Assembly: GCA_937959095.1 (NCBI GenBank)
Contig: CALGLY010000034.1
Span: forward strand, 1 to 5,974
Direction of reading: 5' to 3'
Source: an uncultured Saprospiraceae bacterium
GTDB taxonomy: Bacteria > Bacteroidota > Bacteroidia > Chitinophagales > Saprospiraceae
DNA length: 5,974 bases
The translations under genes were made by a program, and so were the position numbers. Within the stretch, counting starts at the first letter, position 1. Every line of letters starts with the position of its first letter. Of the stretch, positions 5,849-5,974 are shown one piece after another. The notes beneath the pieces are model-generated. The model saw only the letters and a list, made by a program, of their open reading frames with translations, was not told the DNA's origin and did not search any database.

Positions 5849-5974
5849 AAGTCGTTTTTATAATATGTAACTCATTGATAAAATTCAAAAATTGAAGTTT
5901 TTTACAATTACAAAATCGATTTTTTGAAAAAAATGATGACTTTATCAGTCATTTACATATTACGATTTTGACTT
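5849..5974. repeat. Long imperfect inverted repeat reaching the right edge
   Basis: The left arm reads AAGTC (5849-5853), eight bases, AATATGTAA (5862-5870), six bases, GATAAA (5877-5882). The right arm read in reverse complement shows the same three blocks with exactly the same spacing: AAGTC (5974-5970), AATATGTAA (5961-5953) and GATAAA (5946-5941). The centre is AT-rich, with minor hairpins such as TTCAA/TTGAA at 5884-5896. It may extend beyond the window. The equal spacing of the blocks argues against pure chance, but the function is unknown. Confidence 0.4.

Larger units (their letters stand above)
4676..5974. other. Gene-free, very AT-rich interval with several inverted repeats
   Basis: No frame on either strand gives a convincing protein in these 1.3 kb. 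Base composition drops sharply compared with the neighbouring gene, and stops are frequent in all frames. No tRNA, rRNA, CRISPR repeats or transposase fragments were recognised. What it does hold is a promoter candidate for the giant gene near its left end and a series of inverted repeats listed separately. The stretch from about 4905 to 5215 shows nothing clear apart from a heptamer direct repeat ATCTGAT (4956 and 4985). The stretch from about 5390 to 5660 shows only the small palindrome at 5530. Confidence 0.7.

Overview
The window looks like part of a Bacteroidota chromosome. The style of the encoded protein suggests a marine or gliding member of the Saprospiria or Flavobacteriia. The evidence is one giant secreted multidomain protein built from HYR/Ig-like repeats, a start codon without a clear Shine-Dalgarno, a Bacteroidota-type TAnnTTTG promoter candidate, and very AT-rich intergenic DNA beside a moderately AT-rich gene. 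This assignment is inference, because no rRNA or housekeeping gene is present.

Positions 1-4675 hold a single open frame on the minus strand, read from the ATG at 4675 down to position 1 without a stop, so the C-terminus lies beyond the left edge. The 1558 visible residues are, in order: a Sec signal peptide (1-26); a short N-terminal domain (27-126); six tandem HYR/Ig-like repeats of about 85 residues (127-648); two large compound modules of about 245-260 residues, each an HYR-like repeat carrying an inserted beta-rich domain (649-1150); a further HYR-like repeat (1151-1235); and at least four Ig/PKD-like repeats with a C-x-G start motif (1236 to the edge). This is the usual plan of very large Bacteroidota surface or secreted proteins exported by Sec and then the type IX secretion system. 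The sorting domain that would prove this is not in the window.

Positions 4676-5974 (about 1.3 kb) contain no convincing gene. The stretch is strongly AT-rich and holds several inverted repeats: a dyad beside the candidate promoter of the big gene, a nested stem structure at 4780-4864, a small hairpin at 4882-4900, an AT-rich inverted repeat at 5318-5388, a compact palindrome at 5530-5543, a hairpin at 5667-5690, a 106-bp structured palindromic element with a GC-rich heart at 5736-5841, and another long imperfect inverted repeat that ends exactly at the window edge (5849-5974). One 31-codon reading frame at 5220-5315 is recorded with low confidence.

The most interesting points are the tandem duplication of the compound HYR-plus-insert module inside the giant protein, and the structured palindromic element with its neighbouring inverted repeat at the right end.
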